Below are positions 11,866 to 23,231 of a DNA stretch of 64,000 nucleotides, piece after piece (positions within the stretch are counted from its first letter, which is position 1; the number at the start of each line of letters is the position of its first letter). The DNA comes from Bathynomus jamesi (Eukaryota > Arthropoda > Malacostraca > Isopoda > Cirolanidae): NCBI GenBank assembly GCA_023014485.1, contig JAJOZX010003310.1, positions 69,501 to 133,500 of the forward strand. The letters are read 5' to 3'. The notes beneath the pieces were generated by a model. The model did not search any database. It worked only from the letters and a program-made list of their open reading frames with translations, and had not been told where the DNA came from. Position numbers and translations under genes: made by a program.

Positions 11866-12879
11866 GGATCACCTGAAGATCAGGGCCCCCCAGCCTTCTT
11901 TAGTTAGCCTTATAAGGCTAACTAACGAAAATACCACGACCTAACCTAACAAATTGTTAGGTGTCAACTGTGGGGCACGGGCAAAAACTCACTGGACAAA
12001 AACTCACTGGACAAAAACTCACTGGACAAAAACTCACTGGACAAAAACTCACTGGACAAAAACTCATCGGACAAAAACTCACCAGACAAATGTTTTTGCG
12101 AAATACATACACTCTAGTCTAGATCTTAAGATCTTAAGATCTCAAGATTTTAGACTCATTGTAGATAATTACTCTTCATCTTTCAAATTGTTCATCTTTC
12201 AAATTGTTCTGTTTTCAACCAACCAACCAATATTAATTTTTCACCTACCTACCAATCTTTCGTTATAAATTAATGCCCAGTTAGGTCAATTGAATGCTCG
12301 GTTAGGTCAATTGAATGCCCGGTTAGGTCATTTGAATGCCCGGTTAGGTCAACTATACGCCCTTGACGATTGGTTAGGTTGTCATGATATTTTCGTTAAA
12401 AACACATTAATTACTTAAAGTGCTCTAACATGTTTGTTTTTCATTTCTCCGAAAAAAGAAAGTTATTTTTGAAATCAGTGACCAAAACTACATTAGTATA
12501 CCGATTTGGTTAAAAACAGAACAATTTAAAAGATGAAGAGTAATTAACTACAATGAGTTTAAAATCTTAAGATCTAGACTAGAGTGTATGTATTTCGCAG
12601 AAACATTTGTCTGGTAAGTTTTTGTCCTCTTTTGCATTTAAGTGGCGAGTTTTTGTCCGGTGAGTTTTTGTCCGGTGAGTTTTTGTCCGGTGAGTTTTTG
12701 TCCGGTGAGTTTTTGTCCGGTGAGTTTTTGTCCGGTGAGTTTTTGTCCAGTGAGTTTTTGTCCTGGATTCGTCAACTGTACGCCCTTGACGATTGGTTAG
12801 GTTAGGTCGTGATATTTTCGTTAGTTAGCCTTATAAAGCTAACTAAAGAAGGCTGGGGGCCCTGATCTTCAGGTGATCC
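11866..12879. mobile_element. hAT-type MITE, copy A (expanded, with internal minisatellites)
   Basis: Ends begin GGATCACCTGAAGATCAGGG and end with its reverse complement. The 8-bp sequence CAGAAATA is duplicated exactly outside both ends (11858-11865 and 12880-12887), the signature of a hAT insertion. Compared with the 200-bp copies B-E, the middle is expanded to about 800 bp. It holds a 15-bp unit (ACTCACTGGACAAAA) repeated about seven times at 11969-12090 and an inverted, related 15-bp unit (GAGTTTTTGTCCGGT) repeated about eight times at 12640-12760. The two open frames across these arrays (KTHWT and SGEFL repeats) are repeat translation. Confidence 0.9.
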
Positions 12880-13077
12880 CAGAAATATACCAAAATAAAA
12901 CAGTGTAACAACCCCATGACCTTTTACTATTTTATATCAAGCCACGAATTGGTAATTTAACATCCAAAAGGATTAATTTAGGTTATATGAAGTGAAGCAA
13001 CATTATTTCTTGAGAAATAATTTAACTGAAAAAAAATGACTAAAAAATTAAATTTGTTCGGAACTGTTTAAAAGATA

Positions 13078-13279
13078 GATCACCTGAAGATCAGGGCCCC
13101 CAGCCTTCTTTAGTTAGCTTTATAAGGCTAACTAACGAAAATATCACGACCTAACCTAACCAATCATCAAGGGCGTACAGTTGACCTAACGATTGGTTAG
13201 GTTAGGTCGTGATATTTTCGTTAGTTAGCCTTATAAGGCTAACTAGAGAAGGCTGGGGGCCCTGATCTTCAGGTGATCC
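13078..13279. mobile_element. hAT-type MITE, copy B
   Basis: About 200 bp, same ends as copy A. The 8-bp target duplication AAAAGATA is exact (13070-13077 and 13280-13287). The first G of the left end is lost. Confidence 0.9.
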
Positions 13280-13287
13280 AAAAGATA

Positions 13288-13821
13288 TTTTAGGGAGTTT
13301 CCTATTTTTTAATTAGTTTTTCTTCCGATAATGGCAACCATATCAGCATTTAGTAGTACTGCACCAAACCAGTGTACTGATAGCGATTCTACAACACCTT
13401 CCTAAAGTCTCAATAAAAAATCTTTAAAGCCAGCATCTCCTCACCAGAGTAGCCAAAATGACGTTTTATTCTCATCTTGTTTTCAATCTTTCAGGCATTT
13501 TTTTTTACTTTAGACCATTATTTATCTGAGGATTTTATTTTAAGATGCTCACTATACAGTATAACTGCTCGAACAAATTAGTGACTTTAAAAAAAGTGCT
13601 ACGGAGTAGTAAATACAGCCAGTAATTCGATGTTTGTGGAGTGTCGATTAAAACATTTCTGATGTCCTTTAGTTCATGCACAAATACAGTATAATCAGTT
13701 TCATTCATGCATTTAGGCCTGTGGTGGAAATTAGGAAGGGATAAATCGCCTCATTGATAGTCTTAATCTAAGATAATACAACCTACGCTTATTTTGTTAT
13801 TTGGATATTTGTTTCATAAAA
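13288..13821. other. No gene recognised
   Basis: Non-coding stretch between two MITE copies. Confidence 0.5.
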
Positions 13822-13829
13822 CAAATTTT

Positions 13830-14032
13830 GGATCACCTGAAGATCAGGGTCCCCAGCCTTCTTTAGTTAGCCTTATAAGGCTAACTAACGAAAATATCAC
13901 GACTTAACCTCACCAATCGTTAGGTCAACTATACGCCCTTGACGATTGGTTAGGTTAAGTTGTGATATTTTCTTTAGTTAGCGTTATAAGGCGAAGTAAC
14001 GAAGGCTGGGGGCCCTGATCTTCAGGTGATCC
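13830..14032. mobile_element. hAT-type MITE, copy C
   Basis: Same family as copy A. Flanking octamers CAAATTTT (13822-13829) and CAAATTTC (14033-14040) match at 7 of 8 positions. Confidence 0.9.
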
Positions 14033-14040
14033 CAAATTTC

Positions 14041-15569
14041 TATAATACATACCGTTTAGAGTACTGTGTATATCATACTGTAATAGAGTATAGTGCAATA
14101 TATAATGTATAAGTAGTATAATGAATATTTACTTCTGTTTATGATAATAACTTGACTAATAAGTTATAGCATTACAGAACATTTACTGATGCATAAAAAA
14201 TAAGTGTGTTTACGACACATGGTTCCATTTTACTTTTAAAATTCAGTAATAATATTACTTATAATTTTTCTAAGCTGTTAAATAATTTAACGTATTTACA
14301 TAATAATTACATCTCCGATTATATAGTGGTTTTAGTAACATCAAATTAAATTATATTTAGAATTAGAGTATCATTACAGTTTTTAATCTAAGCATATCTC
14401 TTGTACGAAGCTATTATTCTATGGATAACCTCATCTGGGAATAATGAGTAGAACGAGGGAAAATTGAAAATAAATATTTTAATCAAGCAAGATAGAAATT
14501 TTGCCACCCAAAAATTTTAGCATTGTCTGAATAGAAATAAAGAAATTTATGAAGTGGAGCATAACCTGTTCCATGCTAGTGTAATAAAAAATATATCCTA
14601 CGTTTTAAATAAGCCCACCTTCGTCTTCCAAAAGACAGCGTAATGGATAAACAAAAGTTATGTTCTGTATACATATCAGGAATATTTTATTACATACTTA
14701 TCAAAGTAAAAATCAATATTAAGAAAAGTAAAATAAATCATAACGACTGGTGAGAATTAGGAACTCAGTAGATGAAGCAATTTTGGGAGTAAAATTGCAA
14801 TCGATATTCATATGTTACCAAGTTGAATACTGTTGCAATGTTGAAAGAGTTTCAAACTTGTTGGTAATATTTTTCAGAGCTTTGGGAACAGAGCCTTGCC
14901 TACTGCAAGTGCCATTGCTGCAAATGAGCAGTTGATTTAGTTGTGTTACGAATGTAGTGCATGAGAAAATGGTACAATGTTGCAAGGATGGAGGATGAAG
15001 GTGTTTGTAACCATCTTATTCACGAGGTCAAAAGGGTGTACAATGATATTTCGTTACTACAACACCCAACGTAAACGCATTCCCGTTTATAACCTTTTGC
15101 ATCACACCCAACCTTCTTTCAAAACACTCATGTAGTTTAAAATCCTAAACAAAAATTGACGCAAGACTGAAGAATCTTCATACACCTCCTGTATTAACAT
15201 TATCCCCTTCATCTCAAAACCCCTTTAAACATAAGTAACATTTGTGGCAGTTTTAAACATTTGAACCCTATGCAACATTAAAAATACTACTAATTACGGA
15301 AACGTCTTTTACAATTGCACGAAAGCTCAGATAAATATCCTCATGTACGTTTAGAACCCTTGTAACATTGTTGTATTACAATATTGTTTTAGAGCACCAT
15401 GAACATTGCAAAAACAACATTATGGACCTTAATGACCTGGCAACATTTCATTATTACTGCACTGACCATGAACAACAATACTCTGGTATTGCTGAGTTTG
15501 TTTTATATAAATGTGACATCCTCACTGCAGAATATAAGGGCAGAAAAATAAATATAAAGGAAAATGGAT
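14041..15569. other. No gene recognised
   Basis: AT-rich sequence. Frames at 14750-14935 and 15368-15583 are short and show no recognisable domain. Confidence 0.5.
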
Positions 15570-16890
15570 CGGATGATTTTTAAACATGTGACAATTTAAA
15601 AGGTTTGTATTTTCTTATTCAATGAAACAAAAGCATGAAATTTTTACTGTACCTTCTATACACATGAGGAAATAGTCTCCAGGTGCAAAACAAACTCTAT
15701 GTGATGTCCTCTCAGCTCAAGATACTTACACAATACTTTCGACGGAAGAGTTCTGTCCAAAAGATTTCCTGCGGTTTATGTTAAAGGAATATCATGGCCA
15801 CCAACATTACCAGATCTAAACCCCTGTGACTTTTTATCTGTGGGGAAATTTAAAAGAGAGGGTGTTTAAACAGAATCCACGCACAATAGGAATCGATTAA
15901 ACATTGATGCTTTCAATTCTTCTATTGTGTGTGGATTCTGTTTAAACACCCAGTCTTTTAAATTTCCCTACAGATAAAAAGTCACAAGAAATTCCTCAGA
16001 TCAAAACACATACTCTGTTTAAACACCCAGTCTTTTAAATTTCCCTACAGATAAAAAGTCACAAGAAATTCCTCAGATCACAACACATACTCTGTTTAAA
16101 CACCCAGTCTTTTAAATTTCCCTACAGATAAAAAGTCACAAGAAATTCCTCAGATCACAACACATACTCTGTTTAAACACCCAGTCTTTTAAATTTCCCT
16201 ACAGATAAAAAGTCACAAGAAATTCCTCAGATCAAACACATACTCTGTTTAAACACCCAGTCTTTTAAATTTCCCTACAGATAAAAAGTCACAAGAAATT
16301 CCTCAGATCAAAACACATACTCTGTTTAAACACCCAGTCTTTTAAATTTCCCTACAGAAAAAAGTCACAAGAAATTCCTCAGATCACAACACATACTCTG
16401 TTTAAACACCCAGTCTTTTAAATTTCCCTACAGATAAAAAGTCACAAGAAATTCCTCAGATCACAACACATACTCTGTTTAAACACCCAGTCTTTTAAAT
16501 TTCCCTACAGATAAAAAGTCACAAGAAATTCCTCAGATCACAACACATACTCTGTTTAAACACCCAGTCTTTTAAATTTCCCTACAGATAAAAAGTCACA
16601 AGAAATTCCTCAGATTACAACACATACTCTGTTTAAACACCCAGTCTTTTAAATTTCCCTACAGATAAAAAGTCACAAGAAATTCCTCAGATTACAACAC
16701 ATACTCTGTCCAGAGTACTGCAAAATTAATAAGTTAATGAAATGAAAGGACATCACATACAGCATGTTTTGCATTAGGGGACTAATTTCCCATGTGCAGA
16801 GAAGGCACAGTAAAAATGTCGTGTTTTAATTTCAGTTAATAAAAATATACAAACCATTTAGTGTTTAAAAAAATCACCCGCAATATCTTT
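15570..16890. mobile_element. Tc1/mariner fold-back relic enclosing a tandem array
   Basis: The segment 15573-15713 reappears inverted at about 16738-16885 with moderate divergence, giving terminal inverted repeats of about 130 bp. Plus-strand sequence at about 15790-15870 decodes as a mariner catalytic motif (LPDLNPCDFF followed by a W/G-rich stretch), interrupted by stops. Between the arms lies the 77-bp array, itself derived from the inverted transposase segment. Confidence 0.6.
15936..16709. repeat. Minisatellite, 77-bp unit, about 10 copies
   Basis: The unit runs TCTGTTTAAACACCCAGTC ... CAGATCACAACACATAC and repeats about ten times with one- to few-base differences (for example CAGATCAAAA, CAGATCACAA, CAGATTACAA variants). 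Reverse-complemented, each unit contains the transposase segment around the third catalytic Asp (CDFFIC) present once on the plus strand at about 15824-15870. Confidence 0.95.
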
Positions 16891-16979
16891 CTGTATTATA
16901 TGAAGGACATCCGGTGTTGCGGTTGCCAACTTTTAAATTAAAAAAAAGGACAATTAGACTCGACCGCCAAATCGACCGG

Positions 16980-18370
16980 ACCAGTTGTAATTTTTTGTTA
17001 TGCAGGAAGAAGGGCCTAGGATGAATGCCCGCAAAAACGCCCCTTCTCCTACTTATAGAAGAAGAAGAGAGCCAACATCAAGGTCCAAAGTTTTCGAGAT
17101 GCCTGAACACTCTGCGTTTGAAAGATTGGAGGTCATAGACAGGCGGAAAGATGGATTGAGGAAAATTGTTCCAGAGTTCACTGGTTGAGTAGATGAAAGG
17201 TTGAGAATACCGATTAACCCATGCTTTAGAGAGTTGGATAGAAAATGAATGAGAATGTGTAGAAAGTCCGGTACTGCATGCTCTCCTTAAAGGAAGAGGC
17301 ATGCAGTGGGGTGGTTCAACCCACACAGCCGTACTTGACAGGGTGGAATCAAAGGCTTTTCGCCGTACATTTTCTCATTCCTTTTCTGTCCAACTCTCTA
17401 ATGCAAGGGTTAATCGGTATTTTGTCTTTCATCTACTCAACCGGTGAACTCTGGAACAATCTTCCTCAATCCATCTTTCCTCCTGTCTATGACCTCCCAT
17501 CTTTAAAACGCAGAGTGTCTAGGCATCTCGAAAACCCCGGACCTTGATTTTGGCTCTCTTCTTCCTCTATGGGAGGGGCGCTTTTGCGGGCGTTTGCCCT
17601 TGGCCCCTTCTTCCTGCATAAAAAAAAGAGAGTTCAGAAGAGCACTGTCTGTTATAATAACGATAGTAAAGAAAAAGTGAGGTAACATTGCGGCGAAGAA
17701 AGAAGGATTGAAGATGGTCAGTATGAGGCGGGGAATTGATGAGACGAGAAGCCTTTGATTCCACCCGGTCAAGTAGAGCTGTGTGGGTTGAACCACCCAA
17801 TACAATGAGAAGCGTACACCATACAGGGGCAAACAAGGCCCCTGTTCAGAGATAGCAAATGAGTCGGGGTGAAGAAACTGCAGAGGCGGTACAGCACAAC
17901 TAACCTCTTAGAAGCTGTTTTAGAGAGATCTTTCTTGGAAAGATCATGAGGAAAGGAAACACCAAGAATGTTAAGAGAAGAGGAAGGATTGAGTTGCGTA
18001 TTGTTGTAGATAAAGGGATAGTGGAAGATTATGACGAGTAGACAGATGAAGAAGCTGAGTTTTTAAGGCATTAAAAGCCACAAGCCATAGCCATCTCACA
18101 TACGTAGAGCATGTAGTGACTGCTCAGAGGGACGCCTTGCGAAGCGGGTGAAGTGAAGGGTGGACTCATCGGCATAGAAGTGCGTAGGACAGGAAATGCG
18201 ACTTAGTAGATCATTGATAAATAAAAGAAGGGGAGTGGTTGATAGGACAGAGCCCTGAGTAACACCGCTATTAATAGCTTTAGAAGAACAGTGGCCCTCT
18301 ACAACACAGCTATAGATCGGCCAGAAAGGAAATTAGAGATGAAGGCACAGACAGAAAGATAAAAAATGAG
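16980..18370. mobile_element. CR1-like LINE fragments, rearranged in three orientations
   Basis: Three pieces of one LINE ORF2 lie here: a C-terminal piece on the minus strand (17340-16980), one on the plus strand (17278-17550) and a longer one on the minus strand (18370-17500). The shared C-terminal motif is SELWNNFPQSIFPPVYDL or GELWNNLPQSIFPPVYDL followed by RHLEN, with LLDRVESKASRLIN upstream, typical of CR1/L2-type reverse transcriptase ORFs. In the longest piece a catalytic-box relic FYADESTL lies near 18165 (normally YADD/FADD). All are frameshifted. Pieces one and two form a local inverted pair. Confidence 0.75.
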
Positions 18371-18504
18371 TGTTACTTGACCTCCTTGCTAAATAATATA
18401 TGAAATGTAATTAAAAAGGAAATTTTAAATTTCACGTTTTGTGTCCAGTTTTGCTTTGAAAATAAATCCGGAGACTGACTGACAACAAAACCCTGTCCGG
18501 TATA

Positions 18505-19208
18505 CAGGGTGTTTATAAAGTTCCTATCTATTTCAGAGAAAACGTCGCAAAAAGGGTAAAATTCAATAACAATATAATAGAAGGCATATATTTAATGAAT
18601 ACTTAAGCATATGATTCTACATGAGCACCATCATTATCTCTACAGAGTTTGAATCTGTCAGCAGCATTGTGGAACACATTTTGGAGCATGACAGGGGTTA
18701 TTTTTGTAACTGCTGTTACGATACGAGCACGTAAATGTCCCAGCTTCATTCAGATGGCATTTTAAACACCGTCGTCTTTCAACAAGATGGGGGCACCTTG
18801 TCATTACGCAAACATTGTTCGGGAGTACCTAAACGAACGATTTCCATATCGATGGATCGGACGTGGAGGCAACAGGCCATGGGCGGCTCAATCTCCTGAC
18901 CTAACGCCCTTGGATTTCTTTGCATGGGGCTTTATCAAATCAAACGTCTATCAAACGAGGGTTACAGATCTGCAAAGTTTACGTGCTCGTATCGTAACAG
19001 CAGTTACAAAAATAACCCCTGTCATGCTCCAAAATGTGTTCCACAATGCTGCTGACAGATTCGAACTCTGTAGAGATACTGATGGTGCTCATGTAGAATC
19101 ATATGCTTAAGTATTCATTAAATATATGCCTTGTATTATATTGTTATTGAATTTTACCCTTTTTGCTACGTTTTCACTGAAATAGATAAGAACTTTATAA
19201 ACATCCTG
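18505..19208. mobile_element. Mariner DD41D fold-back element
   Basis: Ends begin CAGGGTGTTTATAAAG and are flanked by TA on both sides. The left 230 bp (18505-18734) are the reverse complement of the right 230 bp (18979-19208). The right arm is the natural 3' end of a transposase gene, so the left arm is an inverted copy of coding sequence: the element has two 3' ends and no 5' end. The middle retains the catalytic region. Confidence 0.85.
18775..19110 (+). pseudogene. C-terminal DD41D mariner transposase fragment
   Basis: The motif FQQDG near 18777 holds the second catalytic Asp, followed after a 1-bp frameshift by CHYANIVREYL and then SPDLTPLDFFAWGF with the third Asp. I count 41 residues between these two Asp residues. 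The fragment ends with a natural C-terminus and stop at 19110. The first Asp and the HTH domain are absent. Confidence 0.8.
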
Positions 19209-19210
19209 TA

Positions 19211-20477
19211 TTTCAAGTAAATTATTTAAGAACAAATAAAACACTTCATATATAACCCACAAACTCAAAATGTTTAAAAAATGAGAAGGGAACCCCGAAA
19301 TTAACTCAACAACAATATTATTCAATTCTTTTAGGTATAATGCGATGTGAGTAAAGATTTTCAGTATGGAGTTCCCGCACTATGCCTATACGTCAGTGAT
19401 AGTAAAAAAAAAGGTGTACTTAATAGAAAATTTGCTGACCATAGGTTATGATACCAAAATAATGGATGAAATTAGAAAAAAAAATTGGTTTATGGTCAAT
19501 TAAAATATTACTTTGACGAACTGATCTGTATTTGAGAAAATAACAGTGTCAGACAAAAATGAGTTTATTGGCTCTAATATTGATCGATTGATTGATTTAG
19601 TGTGTATCAACCTAAGCTCTGATATTGTCGAACTGTCGTCGTGACCCACATGAACAGTGATAGCTACAGTGTAAGAAATGCTTTTCCGTCTCAGGAAAAT
19701 AAAGAGAGATCGAGTCGGACATATTTTGTGGGATGATAAATTTAAACCTCAACTTACTCTAATAAAGCTGACATGAGATTCTACTGGATATACTCCACTG
19801 TCGGGAGATATCGTGTAATAAATCTTAATAATTCCTATTTACTGAATGGCATTCGAGCGATAAATATTACATTCTCATAAAAGTTATGTGATGTCGAGAT
19901 AAACTGCAATTCGTAGACACGAAAAATCTTCAGTGAGAGAATCTTAAATACTAAACTTTGAACATTTATTCAAAGCGAACACACCTAACGTTAGGGTTGG
20001 ACCAAGTAATAACTTAGTTTATGAAATGCGATATCATAATTTCATATCTAAATAACTTCTCCAAACTACATTACTTGACAACAGCGCAGTTAAAAGGGTT
20101 GCAACGACACTGCTGATATAATTTTTTTAGTAAAATTAAAATTTTATGGTTGTATACTATTGACATAATCCGTTGTCATCCTCATTCTTAATCTAAGTTC
20201 AGCAGTTAGGCTATCTCACTCACTATGATAGATTTCTAACCCTAATTTAAATCTTTTGAATAGCATTTATATTTTGTAAGTAAAATATACTTTTCTAGTT
20301 ATGGTGACTAACTTAAAGCGAAAATTCATGCCGAGATTCATGCGATCCATATGAAAGTAGACAGTCTAACTGTAAAAATGACTAGTACAAAAGTCAGAAA
20401 TACTTAAAAGCTAACTTACAGTATTTACTGACGTACACAAGAGAAGCTCAAATACGCCTTTAGTTATTTTCACAAAA
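19211..20477. other. No gene recognised
   Basis: Non-coding, AT-rich; nothing recognisable on either strand. Confidence 0.5.
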
Positions 20478-20485
20478 GAGGTTTA

Positions 20486-20688
20486 GGATTACCTGAAGAT
20501 CAGGGCCCCCAGCCTTCGTTAGTTAGCCTTATAAGGCTAACTAACGAAAATATCACGACTCAACCAAACCAATCGTTAGGTCAACTGTACGGCCTTGACG
20601 AGTGGTTAGGTTAAGTCGTGATATTTTCGTTAGTTAGCCTTATAAGGCTAACTAAAGAAGGCTGGGGGCCCTGATCTTCAGGTGATCT
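20486..20688. mobile_element. hAT-type MITE, copy D
   Basis: Same family as copies A-C and E. The 8-bp duplication GAGGTTTA is exact (20478-20485 and 20689-20696). Confidence 0.9.
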
Positions 20689-20757
20689 GAGGTTTATAAT
20701 AATATTTAAGGTTGTTTGACCTCCTTCGTAACATCTAAGGGCATGTGACGGAGGGGA

Positions 20758-20868
20758 CCTACAGCTTTACGTGGGATCCGAACCACGGGTCTCTATATAA
20801 CCCGGACGTGGTTAACTTCGCTGATCGAAGGTAAGCGGTGTCAAGACATTGGCCGCGACGTAGCCCAC
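20758..20868 (-). ncRNA. 5S rRNA-like sequence (5S-derived SINE or pseudogene)
   Basis: The minus strand reads GGCTACGTCGCGGCCA at its start, then TTCGATCAGCGAAGTTAACC, which lines up with the internal promoter of 5S rRNA (GATCACCGAAGTTAAGC), and it ends in GCTGTAGGTC like the 5S 3' end. The length, about 111 nt, is close to the 119-120 nt of 5S rRNA. The 5'/3' stem and the middle are diverged, so I read a pseudogene or the head of a 5S-derived SINE rather than a working gene. It starts 70 bp beyond MITE copy D. Confidence 0.5.
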
Positions 20869-20869
20869 A

Positions 20870-21989
20870 GAGGAGGATTATTTCCACGCAGTTCTTATCA
20901 CATATAAAACACAGTTTGTGTTGGCTTTATATCGAAGATAATTTTTTAGAGTTTCTCTCTCATGAAAGCCAATACAAAATATTTAATAAAATTTTACAAA
21001 TAATTTTAAATCTGAACTATTTTCTAGTCTCATTTTATTTCGGTTTAATATTAAATTATCGAAGGCAAGCTTCTTATTTGAATTCTGCATAAAATCTGCT
21101 TTAGATTTTGGATATTTGTTACATTTTATTTAGAATTTATATAATTTATTTAACCAGTATTAGTTATGTTAAAAAACTCCAAATGAAATAAGGACATAAT
21201 GTTTAGATCGACTCGTGAATATTTTTTAGTAAAGAATCAGGAGCTCGGTTCTCGAAATTTAGCGACTAACAACTGAAGAAACATTTTTCTGAAGAGTTCA
21301 CAGATGGCACAAAGTTCGAAAATACTAAGCCTGCTCCTTCTCTGCCATTAGTGCATGCATTGTTATACACAGAGGCAACATAAACTACATTTTATGATTA
21401 TACAGTACACTAGAACACTTCCCTTATTCGACATCATGTATTTTAAACTAGGGCGAATCAGTGTTAGTCTGAGTCACATAAAAATCGGAATTTTAAACAA
21501 GGCGTAAAGTTTCTTACTAATTTAGTTCAACATATAAAATATGTATGATTCAGTTACATTAATTAACTTTTGCTATCGTGTCGCGGTGCCGCGGTTTAGT
21601 TCTTTTTGTGCATTTAATTAAAATGACTGTTTAGATGTTTAAAAACTTAGGAGTTCAAACGGGAAAGCTACCTTCCGAAAGTTCATTTTACATTTACTCT
21701 GCTTTAATTTACGTTATGAATTATTTCCTATTCTTTATTTAAAGTCTCTGGAAGGAAATACGAGAAGAAGAGAAGTGATTTCTTTTACATTTTGTTCACA
21801 TTCGTCTTGATTCTCTTTCATACTGAATCATCAAAGTCTAATTTACGAAGTAAAAAGAGTTGAAGCGAGACTCAAATCAATTACACACGCAAGCATACTT
21901 TAGGGTCACCACTGGGAATGAGATATTACCCCATCCTCTTGGATTCAGTGTTACCTTTCATGACAACATTGGGGTATACCTCTAGTTGT
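20870..21989. other. No gene recognised
   Basis: Non-coding; an 84-codon frame at 20838-21092 is not recognisable. Confidence 0.5.
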
Positions 21990-22490
21990 ACGTCAGGTGA
22001 GACCGACGTCTCCATTTACACACCTCACACGTTCACACACACCGCTTCCATTCCTCTCTGTTTCTCATTAACTTTTGCATCACATTTATATCAACCCTAC
22101 GTTTATTCACATATTTACAATTACAGTACATCTTTTCATCTTTTACGCGATCTTCTTCTGCTTCTCTCATCTACGTATTCACTATTATACCCCTTTTCCA
22201 TATTTCACTCATTATTCATTCCCGCCATTTCGCCATACCAACATAACATACCATCCTCCATTCTCATGTCCAGTGACTTTCATTCCACACCTCAACCAAA
22301 CATCCTCATTTCTGATATGGTCAATCCGTTTTACACCAATCATGCTTCTTAAATTATTCATATCCACTGCTCTCACCTTTGACAGTGAACTATCATGCCA
22401 AGAAAGTGTCTCGCATCCATACATCAGCGTTGGAACCAGTAGTATGACTGAAGAATGGGAGAGTGCAAGAATGTTGCAATGTTGCAATGC
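21990..22490 (-). pseudogene. LINE reverse transcriptase relic (C-terminal part)
   Basis: A 91-codon minus-strand frame (22212-22487) reads VPTLMYGCETLSW ... AVDMNNLRSMIGVKRIDHIRNE, the well-known region just downstream of the RT domain in Jockey/RTE-type LINEs (LMYGCETW ... LR...GV.R.D..RNE). No catalytic RT box is visible and the 5' part is missing. The last 55 bp (near 22440-22490) also occur inverted near 36860-36910. Confidence 0.75.
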
Positions 22491-22717
22491 AATTTATTAC
22501 CGAGCAGTCAACCCAGCGATTGTCACATCATTAACGAAATAATGTATTTTTTTTGTTTCGATCTTTTTTTCGGGGGAGAAGACACAATGTATTTTCATCA
22601 ATTTATTAAATGAAAGAAATCATGTTTTTTAGTACAATAACCATCTTAAGCTACAGAATATACAAACTAACATTATTGGTTACAAATATATATACACACG
22701 AACAAAACATCATACTA
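22491..22717. other. Left flank of the Polinton, boundary unresolved
   Basis: No gene. The Polinton's left terminal repeat should be in or near this stretch, but I could not match it to any sequence right of 35722. Confidence 0.4.
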
Positions 22718-23185
22718 TACAACGAGTGCGCACAATCGGAAAACGGCTTTTTATCTGTCTGCATACCATTTCGTCGTTTCGTTGAGTGTGACACGGGTCG
22801 AATAATTTTAAAAAATTTATAAATTCCCTACCACGTGACATGCATGAGAAATGAAAGGCAGCACATCCCACAAGTATTACTAAAATATCCTTGTAGCCGA
22901 AAGGGATTCCATATAACTTCAGGGATATGCATTTGATCGAGAAATTTTACTCGGCACTCCAGGGTTGAGTGCCGAGTGAATCAAAATAGTACATGCGGTA
23001 CCTATTTTTAAAATAGATTGCAAACCAATGAATCCCTTCAGTACCAATAACATTTGTGTTCACAATAAGGCTACCGCAATCTCTCGTAGTTGGCAATTTC
23101 AATGTTTCATTCTTCGCAAACCGATAAATTTGAAACGGGTGATTCTTTCACTGTTCATTACTCTCTGAAGTGTATTCGCATCCAT
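22718..23185 (-). pseudogene. Polinton adenain-like cysteine protease, frameshifted
   Basis: Found by reading the minus strand directly downstream of the capsid gene; frameshifts hide it from a simple ORF scan. An ATG at 23185 begins within a couple of bases of the ancestral capsid stop. Catalytic motifs: His in GIHWFAIYF (codon near 23028-23030), an acidic residue in YYFDSLG (about 22980-22982), and Cys in SNTCGMCC (codon 22870-22872), the H-D/E-C order of adenovirus-type maturation proteases. Length about 155 codons. I see at least one frame change between the N-terminus and the His motif, a stop after the Asp motif and another after the Cys motif, so it is inactive. In Polintons this enzyme is thought to cleave virion precursors. 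Confidence 0.75.
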
Positions 23186-23231
23186 TTTAAAAGTCAGTGA
23201 CAACGCTCCTAAATCTGTCTACCTCTATTAG

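Noticed and set aside
11954..12805. Proteins with KTHWT and SGEFL repeats
   Set aside because: Products of 15-bp minisatellites inside MITE copy A, whose unit length happens to keep the frame.
15936..16709. CRISPR-like array
   Set aside because: Units are contiguous 77-bp tandem copies without unique spacers, in eukaryotic DNA.
22918..22990. ACTCGGCACT...AGTGCCGAGT hairpin as a terminator or regulatory RNA
   Set aside because: The hairpin is short and lies inside the broken protease reading frame, overlapping its acidic motif; chance or a small insertion is more likely.
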